Source: Fuerstiella sp.
Lineage (GTDB): Bacteria; Planctomycetota; Planctomycetia; Planctomycetales; Planctomycetaceae
Reading direction: 5' to 3'
DNA: 41,454 nt
NCBI GenBank assembly: GCA_029941865.1
Contig: JAPYTO010000030.1
Location: forward strand, 1 to 41,454
The notes under the pieces are model-generated. The model saw only the letters and a list, made by a program, of their open reading frames with translations, did not search any database and had not been told where the DNA came from. Both the position numbers and the translations under genes were made by a program. Positions 1 to 8,698 of this stretch are shown here, in pieces; the stretch's first letter is position 1, and every line of letters begins with the position of its first letter.

Positions 1-388
1 GCGTGCAGAAGCCAACGGCATCCTGCCAGCTGACGTTTTCCACAGAATTGCGAGGTCCCTTCCAGCGGCTGGGATTCTGGTTTGTGACAGCCTGATAAAG
101 CTCCTGAGTCACCTCGAACTTTGAGATCCTGAACTTGTGCGCGACAGTGACTTCGCGGCGAGCCGATTCGTGTTCGGTCGGAGATATCGCCCCAATCACG
201 GATTTGACGGGATAGGGGCCTTTACCGGGAGTGATCGCTACGCACTCATCGACAAACCGCTGGATGGCTTTCTCCGGACTCCCAGACGGCTTCGCTGTCG
301 GTCTGCTGTCGTCCTCGTCGGTACCCCCGGCTGCCATGCCGGTCAAAAGCGCACAACAAATTACCCTGACTGATATCTGTATCATCAT
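1..388 (-). CDS. Formylglycine-generating-enzyme (SUMF1)-like protein, 5' part only
   Basis: This partial gene runs off the left edge; the first 129 codons are visible. The reading frame opens with two consecutive ATGs (388 and 385), with an AGGG about 10 bases upstream. The first 20 or so residues look like a short hydrophobic signal peptide. The stretch around residues 85-129 has the layout of the SUMF1/FGE-sulfatase fold: FRISKFEVTQELYQAV, then NPSRWKG, then VENVSWQDAVGFC. Family members either convert a sulfatase cysteine to formylglycine or act as secreted or regulatory proteins of unknown target. The catalytic C-terminal cysteines lie outside the window, so enzyme activity cannot be judged. 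The sulfatase at 31171-32580 could in principle be a client, but they are far apart. Confidence 0.8.
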   Translation of the reverse strand, partial: MMIQISVRVICCALLTGMAAGGTDEDDSRPTAKPSGSPEKAIQRFVDECVAITPGKGPYPVKSVIGAISPTEHESARREVTVAHKFRISKFEVTQELYQAVTNQNPSRWKGPRNSVENVSWQDAVGFCT

Positions 389-486
389 TTTACGAAACCC
401 TGCAATTGACCGGCCAGCTGTCGTGGCAGTTGCCACCCATTTCGAAAACACATGCCACCAAGGAGGCTGTCGGGACACCTGAGAGA

Positions 487-556
487 GTGAGCCGCAAGGC
501 GCTAGCCGCGGGTGAAAACACTGCCAATTACCGGCGGCTAACGCCGTGCCGCTCAC
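487..556. repeat. Long imperfect hairpin within a dispersed repeat (copy 1)
   Basis: Two 27-base arms (487-513 and 530-556) pair at 23 of 27 positions around a 16-base loop. The hairpin lies between the transporter stop at 583 and the start of the FGE-like gene at 388, both on the minus strand, so it could act as a transcription terminator, although no T-tract follows it. The wider repeat spans about 466-580. It is related to a shorter copy at about 6039-6103, which lacks the inner part of the hairpin. Confidence 0.7.
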
Positions 557-582
557 AACGACAGACGTTTCCGGTCAGCCAC

Positions 583-2628
583 TTAGCTATCAGTCGGCCC
601 GGACTCGCCGTCGGCGTCCGCCGTCGACGCCTGCGCTTCGTCGCCGTTTTCGGACTGAATGTACGATTTTTCTTTATAAAAGTAACCAACTGGCACAAAC
701 AGAATTGAGGTGACCAGAATGGTGTACGTCCAGAACCAAAAATAGTCTCCACCTTCCATCGTGTCCTGTCCGCCGACGGTAATGGAATGGTTGATTGCAG
801 TTTCCGCGATGTTTCCGCGAGCCGCATCCACCAATGCTTTTCCCTCTTCTCCGCGGGCAGCGATAATCCGTTCCTCCAGCCAGTCATAAGAGACCTGTTC
901 AGCAGACGGATCCGCGTTTTTGCCAGCGCGACTGACAGACGCTCTCAGGATGACGTCCCATTGCGTCTGATTTGTACCGTCAGCACCAGGACAAGTAATT
1001 CTGTAGTCGTTTTTGGAGAGCTGGCTGTAAACAAGAGCATTTCCGTTGGAATCGCTGAGCCCCGCCAGCAGCGCCTGTCCTTCACTTTCTGTGGGAAGTG
1101 CTTTTGCCGAGTCATCCTGAGCATCGGCGAAGAAGGCATTGTCGATGAGCTCAGATGCTGCCTCCATGGTTTCATTATCCGACGTCTCAACAGCTTCCAG
1201 TATGTTGAACTGATTGAAGTGCATCAGAATATCGTCGGCGGTATCGAACTGCCCGTCGAGGCCACTGACCGCAATCGTTTTTCCGGATTCGTCGGTGCCT
1301 TCGATCGCCCTGCTGGATGTTCGGATCGTCCACGTTCCAATGGTGTTTTCAGAGTCCGGCCGATGAGATTTTGCGTCCGCCGCAACCTGGTTGATTCCAG
1401 GCACCTGGATGGAATGATTCACAACACTTGTGAAGATATTGCCGAGCGAAACGGAGAACAACCAGACCGCCATGATGACCGATTTCATGGTTTTGGGGGC
1501 CTGCGTGTAGGAAAATTCAAGCCCCGTAATTGAAATCATGACCTCGCCGCTGGTTAGCAGGACGTAGGCCCACAGCTGCCACGCGATGGAAGGTGTGGCG
1601 CCGCCGTCGATAAGATCCTGCGCTCTGGCAACAACCGCGAAACTGGCCGCTGTCAGAAAGAATCCTATCGAGATTTTTCTGATGGGTGTCAGCCGAAAGA
1701 CTTTGTGTGCGTTGGGATAGATGACAAACTGAAACAAAGGAATCAGCATCATGACAAGAATCGGGTTCAGCACCTGAATCTGCGATTGCAGCCAGGTGAC
1801 GCCCAGGAACCGACGATCCATATTCTCCGCCTGAATCACCCACGATGAGCCGGTCTGATCGAACAGGCCCCAGAATACGGCGACGAACGCATAGATGGTG
1901 GACAGTTTCAACACCGCCACGATCCCGTCACGACTGAATGTCTCTCTGAAGAAGCGGCTACCACCGGGTGGCACGTGTATAAACACGTTTCGCCCCATCC
2001 AGAACATAAGTGTGGCCAACGCCATCAGAACGCCGGGAACGCCGAACGCGATGTGCGGGCCGTACCACTTCAGAAGGAGCGGTGTCATCCAGGTTGAGGC
2101 GGTGGACCCGAAGTTGATCGCGAAGTAGAACCACTGAAAGACTTTCGTCATCAGATGGCTGTTCTTCGTTCCGAATTGGTCACCAACGTGAGCCGACACA
2201 CACGGTTTGATGCCGCCGCTGCCGAACGCAATCAGGAACAGGCCGACCATCAGCCAGCTGCCCGGCGCCAGACCCGAGGCGCCCATCAGTGCCAGGGACA
2301 GGTGACCGAGGCAGTACACAATCGAGAGCCACAGAATCGTCCGGTATTTGCCGATCAGAATGTCAGACAGGAACGATCCCAGGACCGGAAAGAAATAGGT
2401 CGCCGCCACAAAATTATGGTAGTACTCATTGGCCTTGGCATCACTCATTTCCGTGCCGACTTCGCCCTCGGTCATGTAATGCAGATACTTCGTCATAAAC
2501 ACGACCAGGATCGTGCGCATGCCGTAAAAGCTGAACCGCTCGGCAGTCTCGTTGCCGATGATGTATTTAATACCCTTCGGAAGACTGGACGTTTCATCGG
2601 GTACACTGCGGAATTTCTGTTTCGCCAT
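583..2628 (-). CDS. POT/PTR2-family proton-coupled oligopeptide transporter with large C-terminal insertion
   Basis: This 681-residue inner-membrane MFS protein very probably imports di- and tripeptides with protons. Residues 27-31 (ETAER) carry the ExxER proton-coupling motif of POT transporters, followed by FSFYG. The second PTR2 signature is GSGGIKPCVSAHVGDQF. Many hydrophobic helices are evident up to about residue 400. A hydrophilic, acidic insertion of roughly 220 residues (about 408-627) then separates the last two predicted helices, and the final helix is DYFWFWTYTILVTSILF. The insertion is bracketed by two short NHSI-containing segments. The gene starts 57 bases after the rph stop on the same strand, so the two may be co-transcribed. 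The family is certain; the exact substrate is inferred. Confidence 0.9.
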   Translation of the reverse strand: MAKQKFRSVPDETSSLPKGIKYIIGNETAERFSFYGMRTILVVFMTKYLHYMTEGEVGTEMSDAKANEYYHNFVAATYFFPVLGSFLSDILIGKYRTILWLSIVYCLGHLSLALMGASGLAPGSWLMVGLFLIAFGSGGIKPCVSAHVGDQFGTKNSHLMTKVFQWFYFAINFGSTASTWMTPLLLKWYGPHIAFGVPGVLMALATLMFWMGRNVFIHVPPGGSRFFRETFSRDGIVAVLKLSTIYAFVAVFWGLFDQTGSSWVIQAENMDRRFLGVTWLQSQIQVLNPILVMMLIPLFQFVIYPNAHKVFRLTPIRKISIGFFLTAASFAVVARAQDLIDGGATPSIAWQLWAYVLLTSGEVMISITGLEFSYTQAPKTMKSVIMAVWLFSVSLGNIFTSVVNHSIQVPGINQVAADAKSHRPDSENTIGTWTIRTSSRAIEGTDESGKTIAVSGLDGQFDTADDILMHFNQFNILEAVETSDNETMEAASELIDNAFFADAQDDSAKALPTESEGQALLAGLSDSNGNALVYSQLSKNDYRITCPGADGTNQTQWDVILRASVSRAGKNADPSAEQVSYDWLEERIIAARGEEGKALVDAARGNIAETAINHSITVGGQDTMEGGDYFWFWTYTILVTSILFVPVGYFYKEKSYIQSENGDEAQASTADADGESGPTDS

Positions 2629-2685
2629 TTGAATTTCACTTTTCGGTGTGTTGCAGCTGCCTGAAAACTGACTGATGCCAGCCTG

Positions 2686-3432
2686 CTACGAGAGTGGCCA
2701 CGCGTCGCCGAGTGCCTCTTTTTGGATTGCCGTTAACTGCGTGACTCCGTGCTGAGCCAGCGACAATTCCTGCTGCAGGGTCGCCATGTCAAAGGGTTCG
2801 CCTTCGGCCGTGCCCTGCACTTCGATGAATTTTCCGCTGCCCGTCATGACGACGTTCATGTCCACGTCAGCTGTGCTGTCTTCCGGATAATCAAGATCAA
2901 GGACCGGCACGCCCTTAACCACGCCGACGCTGATCGCTGCCACGCTGTCCTTGATGATGCCCTGTTTCGATGGCAGTCGTTCATCTGAAATGGACGCTAT
3001 AGCATCACACAACACGATAAAGCCACCGGTGACGCTTAATGTTCGGGTACCCCCGTCAGCCTGCAGCACGTCGCAGTCAATCATGAGGGTGTGTTCTCCC
3101 AGTGCGGCAAAGTTCACGGCCGCACGCAGGCTGCGTCCGATCAGCCGCTGGATTTCGGTCGTGCGACCGTCCACTTTTTTGCGATCTCGCTGCTTGCGAG
3201 GCGACGTGCTGCCGGGCAGCATGTTGTATTCTGCGGTGACCCATCCCTGCGCAGTGTCGCCTTCCTTACGCGGCATGCGCCACGGCGGAACTTTGTTCTC
3301 GACGCTGGCGGTACAAAGGATCATCGTGTCGCCCGCCTGCATCAAGACACTGGCGGTGGCGGTTTTCGTGAAACCGCGTTGAACGGAGATCGGACGTAGC
3401 TCATCAACGGCTCGGCCATCGTGGCGAGTCAT
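2686..3432 (-). CDS. rph: Ribonuclease PH
   Basis: RNase PH is a phosphorolytic 3'-to-5' exoribonuclease that trims tRNA 3' ends in the cytoplasm, as a ring-shaped hexamer. The 248-residue length is close to the usual 238-260. Characteristic segments in order are [15 protein letters not shown] near the N-terminus, [16 protein letters not shown] around residues 85-105, [13 protein letters not shown] around 120-132, and [20 protein letters not shown] near 180-200. The ATG at 3432 is preceded by AAGG at about 9 bases. The POT transporter follows 57 bases downstream on the same strand. No unusual feature is seen; the identification is secure. Confidence 0.97.
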   Translation of the reverse strand: MTRHDGRAVDELRPISVQRGFTKTATASVLMQAGDTMILCTASVENKVPPWRMPRKEGDTAQGWVTAEYNMLPGSTSPRKQRDRKKVDGRTTEIQRLIGRSLRAAVNFAALGEHTLMIDCDVLQADGGTRTLSVTGGFIVLCDAIASISDERLPSKQGIIKDSVAAISVGVVKGVPVLDLDYPEDSTADVDMNVVMTGSGKFIEVQGTAEGEPFDMATLQQELSLAQHGVTQLTAIQKEALGDAWPLS

Positions 3433-3783
3433 ATATTATGCCTTCGGCAGCAAGTTTGTGGTCAGGATTCAAGGCTGGCCCGGATTCTTTACGGGTCACA
3501 ACGGGCATGTTGTCTCGGATGTCAACGTTCTTCGCAACCGAAGTACACGGGTCGGATCGATTCCGTTCGCTTTTTGCCGAATTTTTATGCACTCCGAAAC
3601 TGTCGGACTGCCCACGGCGAACCGGTATCGCAAATCTTCCGCATTCGACTCTCGCCCTGGCGCTGTCAGCAGAAAATCGCTGCGGAATCGTCGTGGACTC
3701 CATCAGATTGACATGCAAACACAGCCCACAACGTCTATGCTCTGCACTCAGATTCACGCCCATATCCTTTGCTGGTGAAATTC
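3433..3783. other. Intergenic region between divergent rph and trpD
   Basis: This gap should hold the divergent promoters for rph (minus) and trpD (plus). I see no convincing sigma-70 hexamer pair, RNA gene or repeat. Open frames that cross it on both strands overlap rph or trpD and have no recognisable domain, so I treat them as non-coding. Confidence 0.5.
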
Positions 3784-4809
3784 ATGAATGCAACGCTTCG
3801 TCCTGCTCTGCAGCAATTGGTTGCGCGACAGGATCTGTCGTCCGACTCAGTGCAGCAATGCATTGGAGCTATGATGGACGGTGCCTGTGAGGCTACCGAT
3901 ATGGCCGCATGGCTGACGGCAATGGCCTGCAAAGGTCCTGCCGCCATCGAACTGGTTGGGGCAGCACAGGCCATGCGCGACCGAGCCGCTCGGATCGCCA
4001 CACGGCGTCGGCCGTTGCTGGATACGTGCGGAACAGGTGGTGACCAGCTGCACACGTTCAACATCAGTACGGCCACGGCCATCGTGGCTGCGGCCTGTGG
4101 TGTCAATGTGGCGAAACACGGAAATCGAAGTGTGTCCAGCAGCAGCGGTTCCGCCGACGTGTTGGAAGCGCTGAACGTCAATATTCAGCTGACCCCGGCT
4201 CAGGCCGCACAGTGTCTGGACGAGATCGGGATCACCTTCTGCTTTGCTCCGTTGGTTCACGGAGCGATGAAACATGCCGCCCCGGTTCGCAAGGCGCTTG
4301 GGATTCCGACGATCTTTAACCTGCTTGGCCCATTGACGAATCCGGCCGGGGCCGAATACCAGCTGCTTGGTGCCAGTAGTGACGAACGGGCGCGACTGCT
4401 GGCATCAGCACTGAGTGTTCTCGGGTGTCGCAAAGCGCTGGTTGTCTGCGGTAATAACGAACTGGATGAGGTCTGCCTGTGGGGGTCCACAACAGTTTAT
4501 GAGGTCAGCAACGGCCAGACGGCTCAGCTTAGCTGGACATGCGAGGACTTCGGGTTGCCAGCCTGCGATGTCGAACCGCTGCGCGTTAAGTCGTCCGCAC
4601 AAAGTGCCGCAATGATTCAGTCGGTACTGCACGGAGCAGATTCCCCGGCAGCCAACATTGTCATCGCGAACACAGCGGCCGCGTTGCTGGCTGCAGAAAA
4701 GGAGTCAACCCTGGCGGATGCCGTGACGACCGTCCGCATGACATTGACCGATGGTCTTGCCGCCAGCAAACTCAACGACCTGAAAGAATGGACTCAGGCA
4801 GTCGCCTGA
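3784..4809 (+). CDS. trpD: Anthranilate phosphoribosyltransferase
   Basis: TrpD transfers the phosphoribosyl group of PRPP to anthranilate, the second committed step of tryptophan synthesis, in the cytoplasm. The 341-residue protein has the standard motifs: DTCGTGGD around residues 78-85 (PRPP/metal site), then FNIST, then KHGNRSVSSSSGSADVLEALN (positions about 103-123), then NLLGPLTNPA, and GNNELDEV near residue 223. The frame extends upstream to a TTG at 3769. I prefer the ATG at 3784 because family members typically begin with a residue pattern like MNATLRPALQQLV; no strong ribosome-binding site decides it. No other trp gene is in the window. A plus-strand nuclease-like gene follows 117 bases later. 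Confidence 0.93.
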   Translation: MNATLRPALQQLVARQDLSSDSVQQCIGAMMDGACEATDMAAWLTAMACKGPAAIELVGAAQAMRDRAARIATRRRPLLDTCGTGGDQLHTFNISTATAIVAAACGVNVAKHGNRSVSSSSGSADVLEALNVNIQLTPAQAAQCLDEIGITFCFAPLVHGAMKHAAPVRKALGIPTIFNLLGPLTNPAGAEYQLLGASSDERARLLASALSVLGCRKALVVCGNNELDEVCLWGSTTVYEVSNGQTAQLSWTCEDFGLPACDVEPLRVKSSAQSAAMIQSVLHGADSPAANIVIANTAAALLAAEKESTLADAVTTVRMTLTDGLAASKLNDLKEWTQAVA

Positions 4810-4926
4810 CGCCGGACGGCCGGCGGGCCGATGCGAGCTACCGCTCGGAATACGGTGGTCCGCCTTCGTTGGTCGCTCGGGAAATGTACATTCGCGAAAC
4901 GCACCAAAGAACATGGGTTACAAATT

Positions 4927-5904
4927 ATGCCAAAGGCCATCCGAAGTGATTTTGACAATAACCGCACGACCGGTTTCGCGATGCCAGGGCTGTTCCGTGG
5001 GAAGCCCGGCACGGTGGCTCAACAGGTACATGATGGCGATACCCTGGACGTTGTCCCGAACGGGAACATAGCGGTGCGTTTGCTGGGGATCGATACGCCG
5101 GAAGTCAGTTTCGTGTTTCCGGGGCCTGGATCGAAATTCGTTGACCTGCAGGATGATCGATGGAATGAATTCCTGCAGGATCCGTTTCATGCGAAATGGG
5201 GCCAGTTCACGACAGCCGTGCCGGCGGCGCTGAAATCGTGGATCCAGTCGAAGGTCGTTGGCGAGCCGGGCACGGTCCATCACGACCATGCAGCAGCTGC
5301 GACGACGGAGTTGCGTTCGTTGATTTCCAGAGACATGGAGATCATGGGGCAGGATGTCAGCACATTCGGATATTATCTGGGTTTTGGTTTTGAGGTGATG
5401 GATGCCTACGGTCGGTTTCTGTGCACCATCAATCGCAATCAACCGGATCGCTCAAAACCGACTCCTCGTCCACCGACCTATAACCTTCGACTTTTGGAAC
5501 GTGGACGTGCGTTTCCGTACTTTATCTGGCCAAACATGAATCCGTGGGATCGGCCGGATTCTGTGACGAAGGCCGTGATACCTCCCGGCAAGGCAAAGCT
5601 GCTTGCCGAAAACGATCGTGAACTGCTGACCGCTCGCACAGCAGTGCAGGCCGCACGGGCACAGCACCGTGGTATCTTTGATGCCATGAATCCACTGCTG
5701 CTGGAACCATTCGAACTGCGTTTCCTCAGTCGCCGTGAGCTGCCAGGGCGTTATGTGATTGACCTGACATCCGACTCCAACACGCTGATTCACCCACACA
5801 ATTACTACCGAGTGCCACTGCCGGAAGATCGCCTTTGGATTCCGTCAAGTTACGCGCCTCTGTTTGAAAAGGCAGGCTGGAAGAGCGAGCCGCAACCGAA
5901 ATAG
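4927..5904 (+). CDS. Staphylococcal-nuclease-like (thermonuclease fold) protein
   Basis: A 325-residue protein with an SNase-type OB-fold core. Motifs matching the catalytic set of staphylococcal nuclease are visible in order: VHDGDTLDVV (metal Asp), VRLLGIDTPE (catalytic Arg, Asp and Glu), and after an insertion of about 100 residues DAYGRFLCTI (second Arg). A hydrolase of DNA or RNA phosphodiesters is therefore plausible. The core is interrupted by an unusually long insertion, and a further C-terminal region of about 130 residues has no domain I can name. No signal peptide is evident from the chosen ATG at 4927. The open frame reaches back to 4831, but the extra residues are basic and not family-like. 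ATG 4981 is another possible start. Confidence 0.75.
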   Translation: MPKAIRSDFDNNRTTGFAMPGLFRGKPGTVAQQVHDGDTLDVVPNGNIAVRLLGIDTPEVSFVFPGPGSKFVDLQDDRWNEFLQDPFHAKWGQFTTAVPAALKSWIQSKVVGEPGTVHHDHAAAATTELRSLISRDMEIMGQDVSTFGYYLGFGFEVMDAYGRFLCTINRNQPDRSKPTPRPPTYNLRLLERGRAFPYFIWPNMNPWDRPDSVTKAVIPPGKAKLLAENDRELLTARTAVQAARAQHRGIFDAMNPLLLEPFELRFLSRRELPGRYVIDLTSDSNTLIHPHNYYRVPLPEDRLWIPSSYAPLFEKAGWKSEPQPK

Positions 5905-5920
5905 TGCTGCATCCACATTA

Positions 5921-6015
5921 AGTTTACTGATGCTGACGGTAGCGGAAGTCGCCAGGACTTTCGGCGTTTCCCCTCATTTGCCGAAACTCCTGGCGAGTTC
6001 CGCTACTAGTAAACT
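5921..6015. repeat. Large near-perfect inverted repeat (MITE-like or terminator element)
   Basis: Two 27-base arms (5939-5965 and 5980-6006) match at 25 of 27 positions with a 14-base loop. The element is closed at its outer ends by AGTTTACT (5921-5928) and its complement AGTAAACT (6008-6015). It sits 16 bases after the nuclease stop, in the gap between convergent genes, and would serve as a bidirectional terminator if transcribed. The terminal inverted 8-mers give it the look of a small non-autonomous mobile element, but no target duplication was identified. Confidence 0.75.
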
Positions 6016-6038
6016 CAACATGGACAGACCACTTGGAA

Positions 6039-6103
6039 GCTGTCCGAAAACCTGAAACCGTGAGCCGCAAGGCGCTCACAAGAACAGACGTATCTGGACA
6101 AGC
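6039..6103. repeat. Dispersed repeat, copy 2 (internally deleted)
   Basis: The 17 bases at 6060-6076 are identical to 487-503, and flanking bases on both sides also align (6039-6059 with 466-486; 6074-6091 with 551-568, sharing GCTCACAA and ACAGACGT). Relative to copy 1, about 50 bases of the hairpin are missing between two GCT triplets. It lies in the same convergent gap as the inverted repeat just upstream, close to the 3' end of the phosphoesterase gene. Confidence 0.65.
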
Positions 6104-6149
6104 TGCCAGCCAGTTTCCGGTCGTCAGCTGGCTGCAGCCGGTTCAAGCG

Positions 6150-7712
6150 TCAGCGAACACGGAAGATGCGGTGTCCGGTCAGGGCCTGTCCGTTTGGATT
6201 CGTACAGCGAACGTGGATGGCATGAGCTCCGGCGGGCAGCTCGGTCGGCAGGTCAGCTTTCCACAGATGTGGCGAATTCATTGGCTTCGGCAGCTTGGTC
6301 CATGGCAGGTCGGGCAACAGCTTCTGTTCTTCTTCCCATCGTTTCAGAAACAGTGGATCCGCTTCGGACGTTTTGGTCATCGTGTGCCACTCCTCGTCAC
6401 GCCCCAATTTCCATTCAACCGTCGCGGCTGGCATGGCGTTGAACACGTTTGCGTAAAAGGAGTTCTTGCCGTCCCCGATTTCCTCGGCAGCCATCACCCG
6501 GATCTGATAGTCGGCGCTTTTTCGGGCGGCTCGGTATTCCAGTAGATATTTTTTTCCATCGAAATGCATGACGGTGTGACCGTTCGGTGTGCCGTCCGCG
6601 CACAACGTATGTGGGATGTCATTTTCATCGGGACGCCCCGACCACCATGACCCGGAGACGGTCACGTTGATGATGTGATGGTGCGGTTCAGGTTTCTTCC
6701 AGCCCATGCTCTCATCGATCATGACGTGTTCATGATGATGCGTGTGCCCGGCCAGTGATACGCAGTGATCTCGAGATTCCAGAATCCGTAACAGGCGTTC
6801 GCGTTTCGGTTCCAGCCAGGGCGTCGACTTGACCAGCGGAATGTGCATCATGGCGACAACAAGTCTGTCCTGAGGCACGTTGTTAAGATCGTTTTCGATG
6901 AAATCCAGTTGTTTGTCGCTTAAGCCGGAACGGTACAACCGACGTTCTCCGTCCGTCATCCAGTGAACGTCGTCGATCACCAGAAAATGTACTCCGCCAT
7001 AGTCGAACGAAAAATAGGCAGGGCCATAAACGCGTTCGAACGTTTCGTCGCTGTATTCGTCCTTGTCCGTGGCATAGTTGATGTCGTGATTGCCGATGAC
7101 GCTGTACCACGGAATACCGATGCGTCCGACGGTTCGATTGAAGCTGTCAAACAGAGTCAGGTCGTCGAACAGAATATCACCCAACGTCACGCCGAAAGCG
7201 GCTTCCGTTCCAATCAACCCCTCCACGACGTCGTGAGCGATATAGTCGATTTCCTTCTGGTTGCGTGGTTGTGGATCACCGAAGAAAACGACATCGAAGG
7301 CAGTAGGCTCGTCCTGTTTGTAAAGCGGAAAGTTGATGGTGCGCGGTAGCGGCCCGGTCGGGCGAACTCCCGGAAACTTAAGATCCTTCGGCGAGCCTTT
7401 CGGCTTGTGAATGTAGTAGAAACGTGACAGGTGGTCCTGGTCCAGTGGTGTTCGGTAGCCCGATGGTTTCACCACAAAAACGATCGTGTCGTCGTCAACG
7501 CCAATGGCGTATTTTCCGACACCATCGGTGACCACAACTTCCCGTCCATTGGAGACCGCGACACCGACCAGGGGGTGTTCGCCATCGTCGAGCACGCCGT
7601 TCTGATTGGCATCAACAAACACAGTGCCACGTGCAACGTCTTCAGACCCGTGCGATCGGTCGATGGCAACAGCTAGAATCAAGATGGCGACAGACAATGA
7701 CTTCAGACGCAT
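6150..7712 (-). CDS. Secreted calcineurin-like metallophosphoesterase with flanking N- and C-terminal domains
   Basis: A 520-residue protein with an N-terminal signal peptide (hydrophobic residues 5-17, likely cleavage near SHG). Residues 25-110 form a beta-rich, SdrD/CNA-B-like segment (DANQNGVLDDGEHPLVGVAV). The catalytic core carries the dimetal motifs in order: FFGDPQP, LGDILFD, IGNHDINY, MMHIP and AGHTHHHEH. The last 150 residues match the usual C-terminal companion domain of such phosphoesterases. It is presumably a periplasmic or cell-surface phosphomonoesterase or phosphodiesterase; the substrate is unknown. The start ATG is supported by AGGA seven bases upstream. Its 3' end converges on the nuclease gene across a repeat-rich gap. 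Confidence 0.9.
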   Translation of the reverse strand: MRLKSLSVAILILAVAIDRSHGSEDVARGTVFVDANQNGVLDDGEHPLVGVAVSNGREVVVTDGVGKYAIGVDDDTIVFVVKPSGYRTPLDQDHLSRFYYIHKPKGSPKDLKFPGVRPTGPLPRTINFPLYKQDEPTAFDVVFFGDPQPRNQKEIDYIAHDVVEGLIGTEAAFGVTLGDILFDDLTLFDSFNRTVGRIGIPWYSVIGNHDINYATDKDEYSDETFERVYGPAYFSFDYGGVHFLVIDDVHWMTDGERRLYRSGLSDKQLDFIENDLNNVPQDRLVVAMMHIPLVKSTPWLEPKRERLLRILESRDHCVSLAGHTHHHEHVMIDESMGWKKPEPHHHIINVTVSGSWWSGRPDENDIPHTLCADGTPNGHTVMHFDGKKYLLEYRAARKSADYQIRVMAAEEIGDGKNSFYANVFNAMPAATVEWKLGRDEEWHTMTKTSEADPLFLKRWEEEQKLLPDLPWTKLPKPMNSPHLWKADLPTELPAGAHAIHVRCTNPNGQALTGHRIFRVR

Positions 7713-8061
7713 TGAGCTTTCCTAAATTGGTGGAGCCAGAACCGTAATTTGAACATGAATGCGTTTTGACAGCGACTCTATAACGACGCGTATGGTCACC
7801 GCATTCCGCAGATTTGTCGCTGACGAGTGACGGATCTGCGACCGTAACCACCCCGTAGGTATGGGGGCTTTCCCGACGATACGCTATAGGAACCGGATCC
7901 TGCGATCAAATCCGCGGAACGGAATTCGCAAATCCTGTAAGTTTAGCAGCCGTGCAGCTACGCAGCAGGTTGCCGATATGGCGTCACCCACGAGGGTGGA
8001 CTTGGCTTGCCTGTTGTGCCTCTTCCCTTCTTTTTCTTTCCTTCCCTTCTCCTTCTCCAAA
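7713..8061. other. Intergenic region with a 40-base pure pyrimidine tract at its end
   Basis: This gap separates the divergent phosphoesterase and PAS-like genes. It ends with 40 uninterrupted C/T bases (8019-8058) lying three bases before the ATG at 8062. The upstream in-frame extension (from 7861 or from ATG 7978) would translate this tract as a low-complexity Phe/Pro/Ser/Leu string, which is why I regard it as untranslated leader. No other element is evident. Confidence 0.55.
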
Positions 8062-8667
8062 ATGCAGCACTCAGATCGGGTCGCTGATCAGATCGAATCA
8101 GATGACACCCCGGCGTTACAGATCTGGATGAATTCAGACGGGCTTCCGGTTGCGGGAAATCAGACCACTCGGCGGTTTGTGGTGTCGTGGGACCGAATCG
8201 TTTTCGCAGCCGACCTTGCGTGGTGGGACGAGGCTGTGAGGACTTCGATTCGCGACCATGTGTCCTGGGCAGGATGTTTTCGGCTGCGGCGATTTGACAA
8301 CGCCGTGCGTCAGTTCATTATCCACGGCGAGCCGCGTTTTGATGGCGATGGGACATACGTGGGCCATCTGCTGGCAGGACTCGAAGTCACCGAAATGACG
8401 GCGAACCAGCTCGACGCCATTCCGGTGAGGCACAATGGCAATCCTGATGTATTGCAACGTCAGGCCACGGAATGGCACGACCAGCTCGTCAGCGCTGTGA
8501 CCGTAATCAGCACATCCGCTGACATCCTTTCCACGTCCATGGTAGCGGAGACTGACGGATCTATGCAGGAAGTGCTAAAAAAAATGACAGACGGATGTGA
8601 TACACTGCGGAGCGTCATCAGGATGCTCAGAGAGGCGTCAAAAAACGTTCCGCCGACCGACAAATAG
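8062..8667 (+). CDS. PAS-like sensory protein with a kinase-like helical tail but no catalytic domain
   Basis: A 201-residue protein. Residues about 20-120 resemble a PAS/PAC module: a WDRIVFAADLAWW region, then CFRLRRFDNAVRQF, then GEPRFDGDGTYVGHLLAGLEVTE, which is the typical end of a PAS fold. After it come about 60 residues of helix (EWHDQLVSAVTVISTSADILS) laid out like a histidine-kinase dimerisation helix but without the phospho-accepting His, and no ATPase domain follows. It may be a stand-alone sensor or a kinase remnant. ATG 7978 and an alternative start at 7861 are in frame but would add a low-complexity N-terminus. It converges with the VWA gene only 21 bases away. Confidence 0.55.
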   Translation: MQHSDRVADQIESDDTPALQIWMNSDGLPVAGNQTTRRFVVSWDRIVFAADLAWWDEAVRTSIRDHVSWAGCFRLRRFDNAVRQFIIHGEPRFDGDGTYVGHLLAGLEVTEMTANQLDAIPVRHNGNPDVLQRQATEWHDQLVSAVTVISTSADILSTSMVAETDGSMQEVLKKMTDGCDTLRSVIRMLREASKNVPPTDK

Positions 8668-8670
8668 CGT

Positions 8671-8698
8671 CGCACCGGGCCGTTCCAGTTACGGTGCG
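8671..8698. terminator. Hairpin at a convergent junction
   Basis: CGCACCG (8671-8677) pairs perfectly with CGGTGCG (8692-8698) around a 14-base loop. It spans the 21-base space between the stop codons of the convergent PAS-like and VWA genes. No T-tract is present on either side, so intrinsic terminator function is only plausible. Confidence 0.4.

Noticed and set aside
3438..3890. Plus-strand 150-codon frame between rph and trpD
   Set aside because: It runs into trpD in another frame and has no motif or family-like pattern.
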